DNA of 64,000 nt from Syntrophomonas sp. DTU019 (lineage in GTDB: Bacteria; Bacillota; Syntrophomonadia; Syntrophomonadales; Syntrophomonadaceae), in NCBI GenBank assembly GCA_913757435.1, contig CAJYDM010000004.1:124001-188000 (forward strand). The letters are read 5' to 3'. A program made the translations under genes and the position numbers. Shown here one piece after another: positions 53,511 through 61,234 of this stretch. The stretch's first letter is position 1. Each line of letters starts with the position of its first letter. Under the pieces are notes generated by a model. That model worked only from the letters and a program-made list of their open reading frames with translations. It was not told where the DNA came from and searched no databases.

Positions 53511-54296
53511 TTAGTGGGTCTCAATGTCCAACAACTGTGCCAGGGGCTGGTCTTTGACGGCCGTTAAATCGAGGCCCGGTTTGATCTTTACCACTAACGA
53601 AGTGGAGCCCTTGGTCCAGCGGGTTTCAGTGGTCCGGTCGCTTTCCTGATAATGAAAACGCCGCGGGTAGGACAGCCGTGCCCTGGTCAGGCCCTGCACC
53701 ACATCAGCCAGGCAGGGAGCACCGGTTACCCAGACCTTTACGTCAGGTTGTGTCAGCTGACCCAGTTCCCGTTCCGCCGCCAGGCACATCTTAACTCCCA
53801 GGAGCATATCCGGGCACTGCTCCTGATGGTGATATAGAGCCTCTTTGATCATGATCTCCTCTAGCATGGCCTCTTCCCTGGGCTTGATGTAAGGTGTGCG
53901 GGGAGAGAAGATGATATCCTGTTCGTAATACGGTTTGATATCGATAATAGGGGTGCCGTCTATAAAGTCCAGCCTCTGTACATAGAGCAGGTTGTCTTTG
54001 ATGGCATCCAGCCTGGTGCAGGTGAGTCCTATAGGATTCGGTCGGATCGGTGATCTCAGCCCGAACACCCCATACTCAGGCAGATCAGGGTTAATTCTGG
54101 GGTTGACCCGCAGAACATTGCGCACTGATTGATGAAACCATCCCAGTACCCAAATATGAGAATGTTCTCCTAACCGATGCAATGCCGGACTGTACTGGGG
54201 GTATATCTCGATTACAGCTCCCTGCCGACTAACCTTAACCTCATGAGGGTTTTTGAATTCGGTGTGAACTACACCAATAGGTTCGATATTAATCAA
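53511..54296 (-). CDS. TrmO-like (TsaA) protein fused to an FmdE-like domain
   Basis: The TTG at 54296 is taken as start because AGGAGG lies eight bases upstream; the longer frame from 54317 would include that site. Residues ~1-130 are a TsaA/TrmO beta-barrel domain (INIEPIGVVHTEF, VFGLRSPIRPNPIGLT, LDFIDGTPIIDIKPY). This is the S-adenosylmethionine-dependent N6-methyltransferase of t6A in tRNA-Thr. Residues ~145-261 resemble FmdE (HHQEQCPDMLLGVKMCLAAEREL, then APCLADVVQGLT). In FmdE the conserved Cys residues sit near a metal site. The fusion is uncommon, and the FmdE part is a weaker call. Confidence 0.75.
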   Translation of the reverse strand: MINIEPIGVVHTEFKNPHEVKVSRQGAVIEIYPQYSPALHRLGEHSHIWVLGWFHQSVRNVLRVNPRINPDLPEYGVFGLRSPIRPNPIGLTCTRLDAIKDNLLYVQRLDFIDGTPIIDIKPYYEQDIIFSPRTPYIKPREEAMLEEIMIKEALYHHQEQCPDMLLGVKMCLAAERELGQLTQPDVKVWVTGAPCLADVVQGLTRARLSYPRRFHYQESDRTTETRWTKGSTSLVVKIKPGLDLTAVKDQPLAQLLDIETH

Positions 54297-54540
54297 CTTC
54301 AGCACCTCCTGCTTCAATATCTCGGGTCTGATGTTTGTCTCTTCATTATACCTAATTTCCCAGAATGGACTATAATAGTCACATATTTAATCAATCCGAG
54401 TCTACCCGGCGGGTGTAGCATTATTTACCTTTTTAAAAGCACCACTATCCGCGGCATTTAGCGAATTCTTTGCAGGATATCTGCAGTTTATGGCGAATTA
54501 GATTATAAGTATTGAAAAACCATATATTTTCTCCGAGCTG

Positions 54541-54698
54541 CACTGCCTAAAACCTTACGGCCATGGCATTCAGCCGATGGGTCATCCCGGAAACGGGTTG
54601 GCCTCCCATGCTTAGGAAAGGAGAGCAGGTAAGCAACGGCAGTGGTGGTGCTGCTGTTACCGGTGTTACAAATTCTCCTGGCCTGGCCAGGATTTTTT
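54541..54698 (+). promoter_or_regulatory. Moco/Tuco-type riboswitch with terminator
   Basis: CACTGCC (54541-54547) pairs with GGCAGTG (54638-54644) to close the aptamer. Inside are GGTCA-TCCCG-GAAA-CGGGT-TGGCC, the invariant GCCTCCC, the TGCTT/AAGCA stem and GGAAAGGAGAG, which match the molybdenum-cofactor riboswitch pattern as I know it. A CCTGGC/GCCAGG stem with a T6 run at 54677-54698 is the likely expression platform. The next + strand gene is the TiaS-like gene at 55063. Confidence 0.8.
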
Positions 54699-55062
54699 CG
54701 TGCTTGAGCATTAATGCTTAGGTATGAACTAAACCGGATCGACTTCTTCCAGGGCTATCTGCTTGAGTATTAACAGTGCTTAGTATTGCCTAAAAACCTA
54801 AGCCCTTGATTCGCTGGATCGACTCCCGGCCCTCCTGGGGTCCCAGCGAGAAGATCTATAAGTCGGGATCTGCTGGGGCCTTAGCCCCGCCCCAGCAGGT
54901 CAGCCCTCAAAAAGATCGGTCGGGAAACCTTTCGTTTTCGGGTAGGTGATATAGTCAAAGTCAGGCCGCCTCAGTGGTATTTATGGTGCTCCGACATATA
55001 ATGAACTAGGACTCAATTAATAGCGACCTTAATAGACAAATTCAACATCTGGGGGTATGTGC
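54699..55062. other. Leader region with further hairpins
   Basis: No gene is seen between the riboswitch terminator and 55063. A long stem ATCTGCTGGGG/CCCCAGCAGGT lies near 54869-54905, without a T-run. The GGGGG at 55051 is the ribosome binding site of the next gene. Confidence 0.45.
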
Positions 55063-55809
55063 ATGAGACTGTATATTTGCATCGATGACACCGATAACCT
55101 GGAGAGCAGAGGCACTGGCAAGCTTGCCGCCCTCTTGATCGATGAACTGCTCAGAAGGCATTGGGGCAGAGCCTTGCCCATCACCCGCCATCAGCTTTTT
55201 GTGCATCCTGATATCGCCTATACATCGCATAACAGTTCCATGTGCTTCGGGTTTGACACCTTTGAAGACCTTATCCCTGGTATCATTGAATTGGGGGCGG
55301 AGTTCTTGGAAAGAGAGAGTGCACCCGGCTCAGATCCCGGTCTGTGTGTGGCCGCAGTTCCCAGGATGACCCACGTAAACGAAGTTATAGCTTTCGGATG
55401 CCGCGCCAAAGAAGAGGTGCTAAGCAAAGCCGAGGCTTATGAACTGGCCAATCTGGCCGGCATTCACCTTTCGGAACACGGCGGCACTGGCATCGGGGTA
55501 ATTGGCTCGCTGGCCGGAGTAGGCCTCAGGATGGGGGGCAATGACGGGCGATTCCGGGGCAAGATAGAAATCGAACCCGCCTGGACAACCATAACCGTGG
55601 CCAGCCTGATAGAGCGCACCCATGTCGACGAGGTGCGCACCCTGGATGGCTTTCGTCTGCCCGACCGTGAACTAATCCTGCTAGGTGAGACGGTTAAGCC
55701 TGTGCTGTTGAACGGGCGCTGCGTTCAATTGGTCTACCCCACGGAAAAGACCGGTCCTCGTGAACCCAGGTGGCAAACCTGCACCAAAAGCCAGGTAAAA
55801 ATGTTTTAG
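55063..55809 (+). CDS. TiaS-like (tRNA-Ile2 agmatinylcytidine synthase-like) protein
   Basis: The 248-residue product begins MRLYICIDDTDNLESRGTGKLA, the N-terminal signature of the TiaS kinase-like domain, and continues with a ferredoxin-like half that holds HGGTGIGVIGSLAGVGLR. Archaeal TiaS (~420 residues) modifies C34 of tRNA-Ile2 with agmatine; this protein lacks its OB-fold and zinc-ribbon domains, and bacteria use TilS for that job. A different role is therefore likely. The upstream Moco-type riboswitch and neighbouring W/Mo genes suggest a link to molybdenum or tungsten. The start at 55063 is set by GGGGG seven bases upstream. Confidence 0.7.
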   Translation: MRLYICIDDTDNLESRGTGKLAALLIDELLRRHWGRALPITRHQLFVHPDIAYTSHNSSMCFGFDTFEDLIPGIIELGAEFLERESAPGSDPGLCVAAVPRMTHVNEVIAFGCRAKEEVLSKAEAYELANLAGIHLSEHGGTGIGVIGSLAGVGLRMGGNDGRFRGKIEIEPAWTTITVASLIERTHVDEVRTLDGFRLPDRELILLGETVKPVLLNGRCVQLVYPTEKTGPREPRWQTCTKSQVKMF

Positions 55810-55925
55810 CGTGTTCTAGCCTGGAGTCTGCTTTCTATCCCAGTTATCGGCATTCTGGGCACAAGCTTTACAAACCCTGAAGGGTTTAAACTTCATAATA
55901 ACCTACCCGGTATAGATCAGAAGTC

Positions 55926-55980
55926 AAAGGGGGTAATCTTATTTGCCAGCCCGCGCAAAGGATTATCCCCTTTCTATCTT
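55926..55980 (+). terminator. Strong hairpin after the TiaS-like gene
   Basis: AAAGGGG-GTAATC (from 55926) and GATTAT-CCCCTTT (to 55973) pair almost perfectly, followed by a T-rich CTATCTT tail. A weaker AAACCCTGAAGGGTTT stem lies at ~55872. Nothing else is seen between 55810 and the next gene. Confidence 0.6.
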
Positions 55981-56118
55981 CTTGTTTGGGGCGATGGTTT
56001 GACTTAAAACCCGGGGACAGTCTTTACCATTCACCAGAGCAGTATATACAGTGATGGTAACATCAGCCCCATTATTTGAATATTCTAGTAGCAGAATAGT
56101 TCTAAATGAGAGAGGTTG

Positions 56119-56682
56119 ATGGATATAATGGATTTTTATGGAGACCATTTTGATACTGAGCTGGTGCGCTATCGGCTTAAGAAACGGAGATCGGGTCATA
56201 AAAGGAACGGCGGTTCGGCAACAACAGCTGATTTGTCTAAAGCTCTGGCGGTCACCGATAATCTCAATCTGGAGCCCAAACTGATTAGCAGCCTGGACGC
56301 CTGGGGTTATGTATTCCATGTCAATACCCAGCAGATAGCCATTGGGGCCCCGATCAACTTCAGCAACAACGGGCCTTTGACTGGTATTGTCCACCAACCT
56401 GGAGGTTCCAATATCGAAGTCACGGCGGGGGGCATTTACAATATTACTTTTGGAGTATATACTGCACAGAACAACCCCCAGGATTGGGCGGTAGTGATAA
56501 ACGGTCAGGTCAGATCAAGATTCAATTCCGCCGGACAGACGATCAATGCCTCCACTCTACTAAGTCTGAATGCGAATGACGGCATCACCATCCGCAATGT
56601 CAACACCTTGCCCAGTCCGGCTACTCTGAGGTCAGGTCCTTTTACCACCGCTTATGTATTGGTGTTAAAAGTGGATGGCTGA
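56119..56682 (+). CDS. BclA C-terminal-like surface protein without collagen repeats
   Basis: The ~187-residue product has a short basic head (RLKKRRSGHKR). A TNF-like jelly-roll domain follows, similar to the BclA exosporium C-terminal domain: INFSNNGPLTGIVHQPGGSNIEVTAGGIYNITFGVYTAQ, then TLLSLNANDGITIRNVNTLPSPATL and a last strand TAYVLVLKV. Gly-X-Y collagen repeats and an exosporium leader are absent. ATG codons at 56119 and 56128 are both possible starts. A role on the spore surface is inferred from the domain. Confidence 0.75.
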   Translation: MDIMDFYGDHFDTELVRYRLKKRRSGHKRNGGSATTADLSKALAVTDNLNLEPKLISSLDAWGYVFHVNTQQIAIGAPINFSNNGPLTGIVHQPGGSNIEVTAGGIYNITFGVYTAQNNPQDWAVVINGQVRSRFNSAGQTINASTLLSLNANDGITIRNVNTLPSPATLRSGPFTTAYVLVLKVDG

Positions 56683-56819
56683 TTGGAAGCTCTGCTGAAA
56701 TTGCTTGCATGGTGCCAAAGGTTATGACCTGAAGCCAAGACCCCGGGTTTATCTTGCCGCAGGCAAATGGGGGGGACGGGGTTGGCTGTCAGGGGGAACT
56801 ATCCCACTTACCCTAAATA

Positions 56820-56848
56820 GAATCCGGGGCATTGTATACCCCGGATTC
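56820..56848. terminator. Terminator between converging genes
   Basis: GAATCCGGGG and CCCCGGATTC form a perfect 10-base stem with a CATTGTATA loop. It lies between the BclA-like gene (+) and the tup operon end (-). Confidence 0.75.
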
Positions 56849-56905
56849 CTCTCATAAATATGTCATTGATAACTATGGAGTTTTTCCGCCTTCAGGAGAA
56901 CAGCA

Positions 56906-57610
56906 CTACCCTTGCCTACTAAATTCATCCACAGCCAGATAGTCGGATGTCACCTGCCGGCTTATTATCTCCCCGTCTTCCATGTAATAAATAATGTCGG
57001 TCAAATCGGTAGCTTCCCTAATATGATGGGTCACCATTACAGTGGTTATGCTGTTCTCCCGCAGCAGGCTGCCAATGTCTTGTTTGAATTCGTCGCGGGT
57101 ACCTTTATCCAGGTTGCTGAAGGGCTCATCCAGGAAAATGACCTCCGGCTGCAGCACCAGGGCTTGTGCGATGGCCACGCGCTGGGCCTCGCCCCCGGAT
57201 AGCGATCTGGCCCGCTGTCTGACCAGATGGTTTATACCCAGCCTTTCCAGCCATGGCGTAACCTGCCTTTCCCGTGCTCTTCGGCTCAGGCCCCGGAATT
57301 TCAGGCCCATTTCCACATTTTCCATAACGCTCGAATCTAGCATCATCGGTTTTTGGAAAACCATTGCCATGCGCCGCCGCAAATTCAATAGAGATTGCTC
57401 ATGGGCCTGTTTGCCGAAATATACTACTGTTCCGCTGGTCGGTTCCAATAAGGCTGCCATGACCAGCATGAGGCTGCTTTTGCCAGCTCCGTTGGGTCCC
57501 ATTAGACTAATAGACTGACCCTCCAGAAGGGCAAAATGGGGTATGTTGAGTATGGTCCGCCCCCCCAACACCAGCGTCATATCCTTTATTTCGATTATTG
57601 CCTTGCTCAT
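56906..57610 (-). CDS. tupC: Tungstate ABC transporter, ATP-binding subunit
   Basis: The 234-residue product has Walker A GPNGAGKSS, Q-loop MVFQKPMML, the ABC signature LSGGEAQRVAIAQAL, Walker B VIFLDEPFSNLD and the H-loop VTHHIREA. It lacks the C-terminal MOP domain found in ModC, so metal sensing is not in this subunit. The start ATG at 57610 overlaps the tupB stop (ATGA), and the more distal frame start is not needed. Confidence 0.9.
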   Translation of the reverse strand: MSKAIIEIKDMTLVLGGRTILNIPHFALLEGQSISLMGPNGAGKSSLMLVMAALLEPTSGTVVYFGKQAHEQSLLNLRRRMAMVFQKPMMLDSSVMENVEMGLKFRGLSRRARERQVTPWLERLGINHLVRQRARSLSGGEAQRVAIAQALVLQPEVIFLDEPFSNLDKGTRDEFKQDIGSLLRENSITTVMVTHHIREATDLTDIIYYMEDGEIISRQVTSDYLAVDEFSRQG

Positions 57611-58305
57611 CTTTGGTTTCTCCATTGCTGCAGGGTGGTCAATAGTGCGGTGACACCATAAGCCAGCCCCAGCAAGATCACGCTCAAAGCGATAGCTACA
57701 TCGAAGTTGCCTTTATTTACCTCCATGACCGTGGCAGTGGTCAAAACCCTGGTCATTCCCTTTATATTACCGCCAACCATCATGGAAGCGCCCACTTCTG
57801 AAACCACACCGCCGAATCCTGCCATAACCGCGGCCAAGAGCCCCAACCGGGCTTCTTTGACGAGGCTCCACAGCATCTGCATGCGGTTAGCGCCCAAGGC
57901 CAGCAGTTGCAGGCGAATTCGGGGATTGATCTGCTGTATCGCCGCCAGAGTGAAGCTGGTCACTATTGGGGAGGCGATCACTGCCTGAGCGATAATTATA
58001 GCCAGGGGGGTGTAAATAATATTGAATGCTCCGAAAGGGCCTGACCGCCATAGGAAGATGCTGACCCATAGCCCCACAACCACTGGCGGCAAGCCCATTC
58101 CGAAATTGGCCAGACTGACTAGGAAGTTGCGCCCCGGGAAGCGTCCCAGAGCCAATACCGCTCCCAGCGGAACGCCGATTAAGACGCTCACCAAGGTGGC
58201 GGTTCCCGAAACCTTGAGGGTCAGCCAGGTGACTTCCAGGACCTCCGGGTCCAACGCCATGAGCAAATAAAACGCCTTGACCAAACCTTCCCATATCAGT
58301 TCCAC
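57607..58305 (-). CDS. tupB: Tungstate ABC transporter, permease subunit
   Basis: The 232-residue product has five to six transmembrane helices and the binding-protein-dependent permease signature EVGASMMVGGNIKGMTRVLTTATVMEV near the C-terminal half (the EAA-type loop). Length and sequence pattern match TupB. It overlaps tupC by four bases and lies 29 bases after tupA. Confidence 0.9.
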   Translation of the reverse strand: MELIWEGLVKAFYLLMALDPEVLEVTWLTLKVSGTATLVSVLIGVPLGAVLALGRFPGRNFLVSLANFGMGLPPVVVGLWVSIFLWRSGPFGAFNIIYTPLAIIIAQAVIASPIVTSFTLAAIQQINPRIRLQLLALGANRMQMLWSLVKEARLGLLAAVMAGFGGVVSEVGASMMVGGNIKGMTRVLTTATVMEVNKGNFDVAIALSVILLGLAYGVTALLTTLQQWRNQR

Positions 58306-58334
58306 ATTATCACTCCAAGTATCAGTATAGTATA

Positions 58335-59213
58335 TTACTTACCGAGGTCGGCCTCATTCTTACCCGCGTCGGCATAGAATAGGGCCTGCCCGTACTCCTG
58401 CACTTTGAACTCACTTATAATCTTTTGAGTTGCAGGCGCTACCATAAATTCCACAAACGCTTTGGCGCCTGCTGCATTGACCTTCGGGTATTTCTCAGGG
58501 TTGACCTGGGCGACATGGTAAATATTCAACAAGGCCGTTTCGCCTTCCACCAGGATCACCAGGCTGAGGTTCTTCTTCTGCGCTAAGTAGGTGGCACGGT
58601 CTGTAAGGGTATAGCCGCTCTTCTGCTGGGCGATGGTCAAGGTCTGCCCCATGCCCTGTCCGGCCTCTTGATACTTGTCACTCACGGTGGGGGTTATTCC
58701 GGCGGCTTTCCACAGGTTCTTCTCCATGGTATGAGTCCCAGAATTGTCACCGCGGGAGATGAACAGGGCGCCTTTTTCATTGATCTTTTTAAAGGCCTCG
58801 GCCGCTGTCTTGATTCCCTTGATCTGGGCCGGGTCATTCTCCGGACCGACTATCACGAAATCGTTATGCATCACCAATTGATAATTTGTGATGGCACCGC
58901 TCTCCAGCATGGGCTTCTCCTGTGAAGGAGCATGAGTCAGAAGCACATCTGCTTCGCCTTTCTGGCCCATGGTCAGAGCAGCCCCGGTTCCAACTGCAAC
59001 AGTCTTGATCACATAACCGCTCTGCTTTTCAAATTCGGGGATCAGCACATCCAAAAGACCGCTATCCTGCGTGCTGGTAGTGGTGGCCAGGATGACGTCT
59101 TTGTTGACCGGAGGTGCCGGAGTTTGCTGCGCCTGCTGCTGGGTACAGCCCACGATGCTCACCAGAAATACCATCAATAAAACCAGGGGCAAATACTTCT
59201 TCTTTAAAAACAT
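58335..59213 (-). CDS. tupA: Tungstate-binding lipoprotein TupA
   Basis: The 292-residue product starts with a lipobox IVGC (residue 23). The TupA oxyanion pocket follows: ILATTTSTQDSGLLDVLIPEFEKQSGY, GEADVLLTHAPSQE, and FISRGDNSGTHTMEKNLW. TupA binds tungstate in preference to molybdate. A strong GAGGAGGTAAAAG site precedes the ATG. The gene is preceded by three riboswitch-like modules between 59391 and 59900. Confidence 0.93.
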   Translation of the reverse strand: MFLKKKYLPLVLLMVFLVSIVGCTQQQAQQTPAPPVNKDVILATTTSTQDSGLLDVLIPEFEKQSGYVIKTVAVGTGAALTMGQKGEADVLLTHAPSQEKPMLESGAITNYQLVMHNDFVIVGPENDPAQIKGIKTAAEAFKKINEKGALFISRGDNSGTHTMEKNLWKAAGITPTVSDKYQEAGQGMGQTLTIAQQKSGYTLTDRATYLAQKKNLSLVILVEGETALLNIYHVAQVNPEKYPKVNAAGAKAFVEFMVAPATQKIISEFKVQEYGQALFYADAGKNEADLGK

Positions 59214-59390
59214 TCTTTTACCTCCTCATAATTTGAATGAAAAAACTTTACCCCCCTCTCAAGATATTATTGAAAATCTTGGGACCGAGCTGCTCCTGGC
59301 TTAGACAATTTATTGATTGCAGCCCCTGCCCAAATCATCTGTTTGATAAACTGAAACTTTGTGTATCCATGAACCATATATCCGAATCAC

Positions 59391-59548
59391 CCCAAAAAAT
59401 GGCCGCACCCCGCATTCACAAGGCGGACACGACTTTTCAAGCCTAAACCAGTTCACTGTTCTTTTCAAATGCGAGAGGCACAACAGTCTCCTCTTGCACC
59501 CATGGTCTTGTGCTCCATACCTAAAGACTGCAGGAGCACGCGACCGGA
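59391..59548 (-). promoter_or_regulatory. Moco/Tuco-like riboswitch C with terminator (nearest tupA, degenerate)
   Basis: This is the third module in transcription order: aptamer 59548-59448, terminator 59433-59401 followed by a T6 run. It keeps the GTGCTCC/GGAGCAC hairpin and the GGTGCA...TGTGCC stem. Two otherwise constant segments have changed: CCTCCC is CCTCTC, and GGAAAGGAGAG is GAAAAGAACAG. Ligand binding may be lost here. Confidence 0.7.
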
Positions 59549-59573
59549 GAAATCCAATAATTACGGTTCCAAA

Positions 59574-59725
59574 AATAAAAAGCCGCACCCGCACTGAAAG
59601 AGCAGACTCGACTTTTAATCCTGATCATTCCACTCTCCTTTCCAAATGCGGGAGGCACAACAGTTTCCTCTTGCACCCATCGTCCTGTGCTCCATACCTA
59701 ATGGCTGCAGGAGCACACGATCGGA
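59574..59725 (-). promoter_or_regulatory. Moco/Tuco-like riboswitch B with terminator
   Basis: Aptamer 59725-59619: closing stem TCCGATC/GATCAGGA, hairpin GTGCTCC/GGAGCAC, GGTGCA-AGAG-GAAA-CTGT-TGTGCC, the invariant GCCTCCC, the GCATT/AATG stem and GGAAAGGAGAG. A 13-base G-U-rich stem with a TTTTTATTTTT tail (59612-59574) follows as terminator. It is nearly identical to module A. Confidence 0.8.
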
Positions 59726-59750
59726 GAAATCAAATAATTGCGGTTCCAAA

Positions 59751-59900
59751 AATAAAAAGCCGCACCCGCACTAAAAGAGCAGACTCGACTTTTTCCTGAT
59801 CATTCCACTCTCCTTTCCAAATGCGGGAGGCACAACAGTTTCCTCTTGCACCCATCGTCCTGTACTCCATACCTAATGGCTGCAGGAGCACACGATCGGA
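59751..59900 (-). promoter_or_regulatory. Moco/Tuco-like riboswitch A with terminator
   Basis: This is the first module after the promoter: aptamer 59900-59794, terminator 59789-59751 with a TTTTTATT tail. It shares GCCTCCC-N5-TGGAAAGGAGAG with the + strand riboswitch at 54541 but has a different, compensated helix (GCATT/AATG instead of TGCTT/AAGCA). The unit repeats with a ~176-base period. Confidence 0.8.
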
Positions 59901-59930
59901 GAAATATTGGTTTTAAGTAATCTTCGCCAA

Positions 59931-59959
59931 TTTCTAGCATAATCCTGCTCGAGTTGCAA
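59931..59959 (-). promoter_or_regulatory. Putative promoter of the tup operon
   Basis: On the - strand, TTGCAA (59959-59954), a 17-base spacer and TAGAAA (59936-59931) precede module A by ~30 bases. The -10 box is a moderate match. The position fits a transcript that starts just before the first aptamer. Confidence 0.45.
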
Positions 59960-60116
59960 AATTATTCCGTGTACGTTTAAAGCCAGCAACGGTGATGACG
60001 GTTTTTAGGGCGGATCATAAAGAGCCGCTAAGGTCTGGCTCCTGAAAAAGTGGTTAATTATTGTAAAATTCGATTATACTTTAAGTAGACAAACTCACAA
60101 GAAAGGATGGGGTTTT

Positions 60117-60332
60117 ATGTCAAAAGGGACTATCTTTGTACGCGAACGCCGCAAAGTCCAGGAGGGCGAGAAAAAGCCCCGGTTTGCTGTAGTAGGAGTG
60201 GCAGGAATGGATCTAAAGTTGCATGCAAAACACATACGCCGCATGGAATTGGAACAGATGGCCAAAATACTCGACGCCCAAGTAGTATATCTGGAAGCCG
60301 GTAATGACGAAGATGAAATAGATGAGGATTAA
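60117..60332 (+). CDS. Small protein preceding the Mo-storage-like gene
   Basis: The 71-residue product starts MSKGTIFVRERRKV, continues FAVVGVAGMDLKLHAKHIRRMELEQMAKILDAQVVYLEAG, and ends in an acidic tail NDEDEIDED. An AAAGGATGGGG site precedes the ATG. I do not recognise a named family. It lies 26 bases before the MoSto-like gene and probably forms an operon with it. The acidic tail could bind metal or nucleotide partners, but no motif proves that. Confidence 0.65.
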   Translation: MSKGTIFVRERRKVQEGEKKPRFAVVGVAGMDLKLHAKHIRRMELEQMAKILDAQVVYLEAGNDEDEIDED

Positions 60333-60358
60333 TCCTGGCAAACACGGGGAAAGGCGGA

Positions 60359-61204
60359 TTGGCTGTGGCACTGATTAGAGAGCGAGACAGCAAGCGGCTG
60401 CATATCAAAAGTAAACTGATGGGTGAATCCCTGGTGAGCAAGAGTTTTATTGAGGGTCTGGAGCAGGCGGAACAATTCCGCGCACTGCCGCAAGTCAGTG
60501 TACTTAAAATCGGCGGGCAGAGCATCACCGACATGGGCGCTAAAGCGGTTTTGCCCATTTTAAAGGAAATCGTGAGCAACGCTAAAGATCATAAAATGAT
60601 TATATCTACCGGTGGAGGCACCCGCTCTCGGCATGTTTATTCCATCGCCATGGAGTTGGGAATGCCTACTGGGGTCATCGCCAAGCTTGGTCAGAGCGTC
60701 TCCGAGCAGAATGCTTTGATGATCTCCACTCTGTTGATGCCTCACGGAGGCATTAAGGTGGGACATGATGATATTCCCAAACTGGCCGCTTATTTCTCTC
60801 AGGGCTGCATCCCGGTCATCCATGGTATGCCCCCATACGGCTACTGGGAGCACCTTCCCGCCCAGGGCAGTCTGCCTCCCAACCGCACCGACATGGGAGC
60901 CTACCTGTTGGCTGAGGTGATCGGCGCTCGGCAGTGCATTTATATCAAAGATGTGGATGGTCTTTATGAGGACAATCCCAAGTTATACCCTGAGGCCAAA
61001 TTTATTCCCCGTATCGGGGTGCGAGAACTGCACTCCCTGGATTTGGATGACCTGGTGGTAGAGCGGACAGTACTGGACATGCTAAGCCGCTCCCGCAGTG
61101 TGACCGAGATACAAATAATAAATGGACTAATCCCCGGCAATATTACCCGGGCCCTAATTGGCGAGCACGTTGGCACCATCATTTACAACGACTCTGAAAA
61201 TTAA
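60359..61204 (+). CDS. Molybdenum storage protein (MoSto)-like amino acid kinase fold
   Basis: The 281-residue product belongs to the amino acid kinase/UMP kinase superfamily and is closest in pattern to MosA/MosB: VLKIGGQSITDMGAKAVLPIL, IISTGGGTRSRHVYSIAMELGMPTGVIAKLGQSVSEQNALM, VIHGMPPYGYWEH, PPNRTDMGAYLLAEVIGA, IKDVDGLYEDNP and ALIGEHVGTII. MoSto packs polyoxomolybdate or -tungstate clusters using ATP. Azotobacter has two subunits; here only one gene is seen. The start is TTG at 60359 (GGAAAGG four bases upstream) or GTG at 60365. The neighbouring tup operon supports a Mo/W role. Confidence 0.82.
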   Translation: MAVALIRERDSKRLHIKSKLMGESLVSKSFIEGLEQAEQFRALPQVSVLKIGGQSITDMGAKAVLPILKEIVSNAKDHKMIISTGGGTRSRHVYSIAMELGMPTGVIAKLGQSVSEQNALMISTLLMPHGGIKVGHDDIPKLAAYFSQGCIPVIHGMPPYGYWEHLPAQGSLPPNRTDMGAYLLAEVIGARQCIYIKDVDGLYEDNPKLYPEAKFIPRIGVRELHSLDLDDLVVERTVLDMLSRSRSVTEIQIINGLIPGNITRALIGEHVGTIIYNDSEN

Positions 61205-61234
61205 ACCGGCACGGGAGGATCTTGGTCGTTTTTG

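Noticed and set aside
54869-54905. Long GC-rich stem before the TiaS-like gene as a terminator
   Set aside because: No T-run follows on either strand, so termination is not supported.
59391-59900. Possible CRISPR array (three regular repeats)
   Set aside because: The repeats are ~176 bases long with no short spacers. They fold as RNA aptamers with terminators and lie in a transporter leader.
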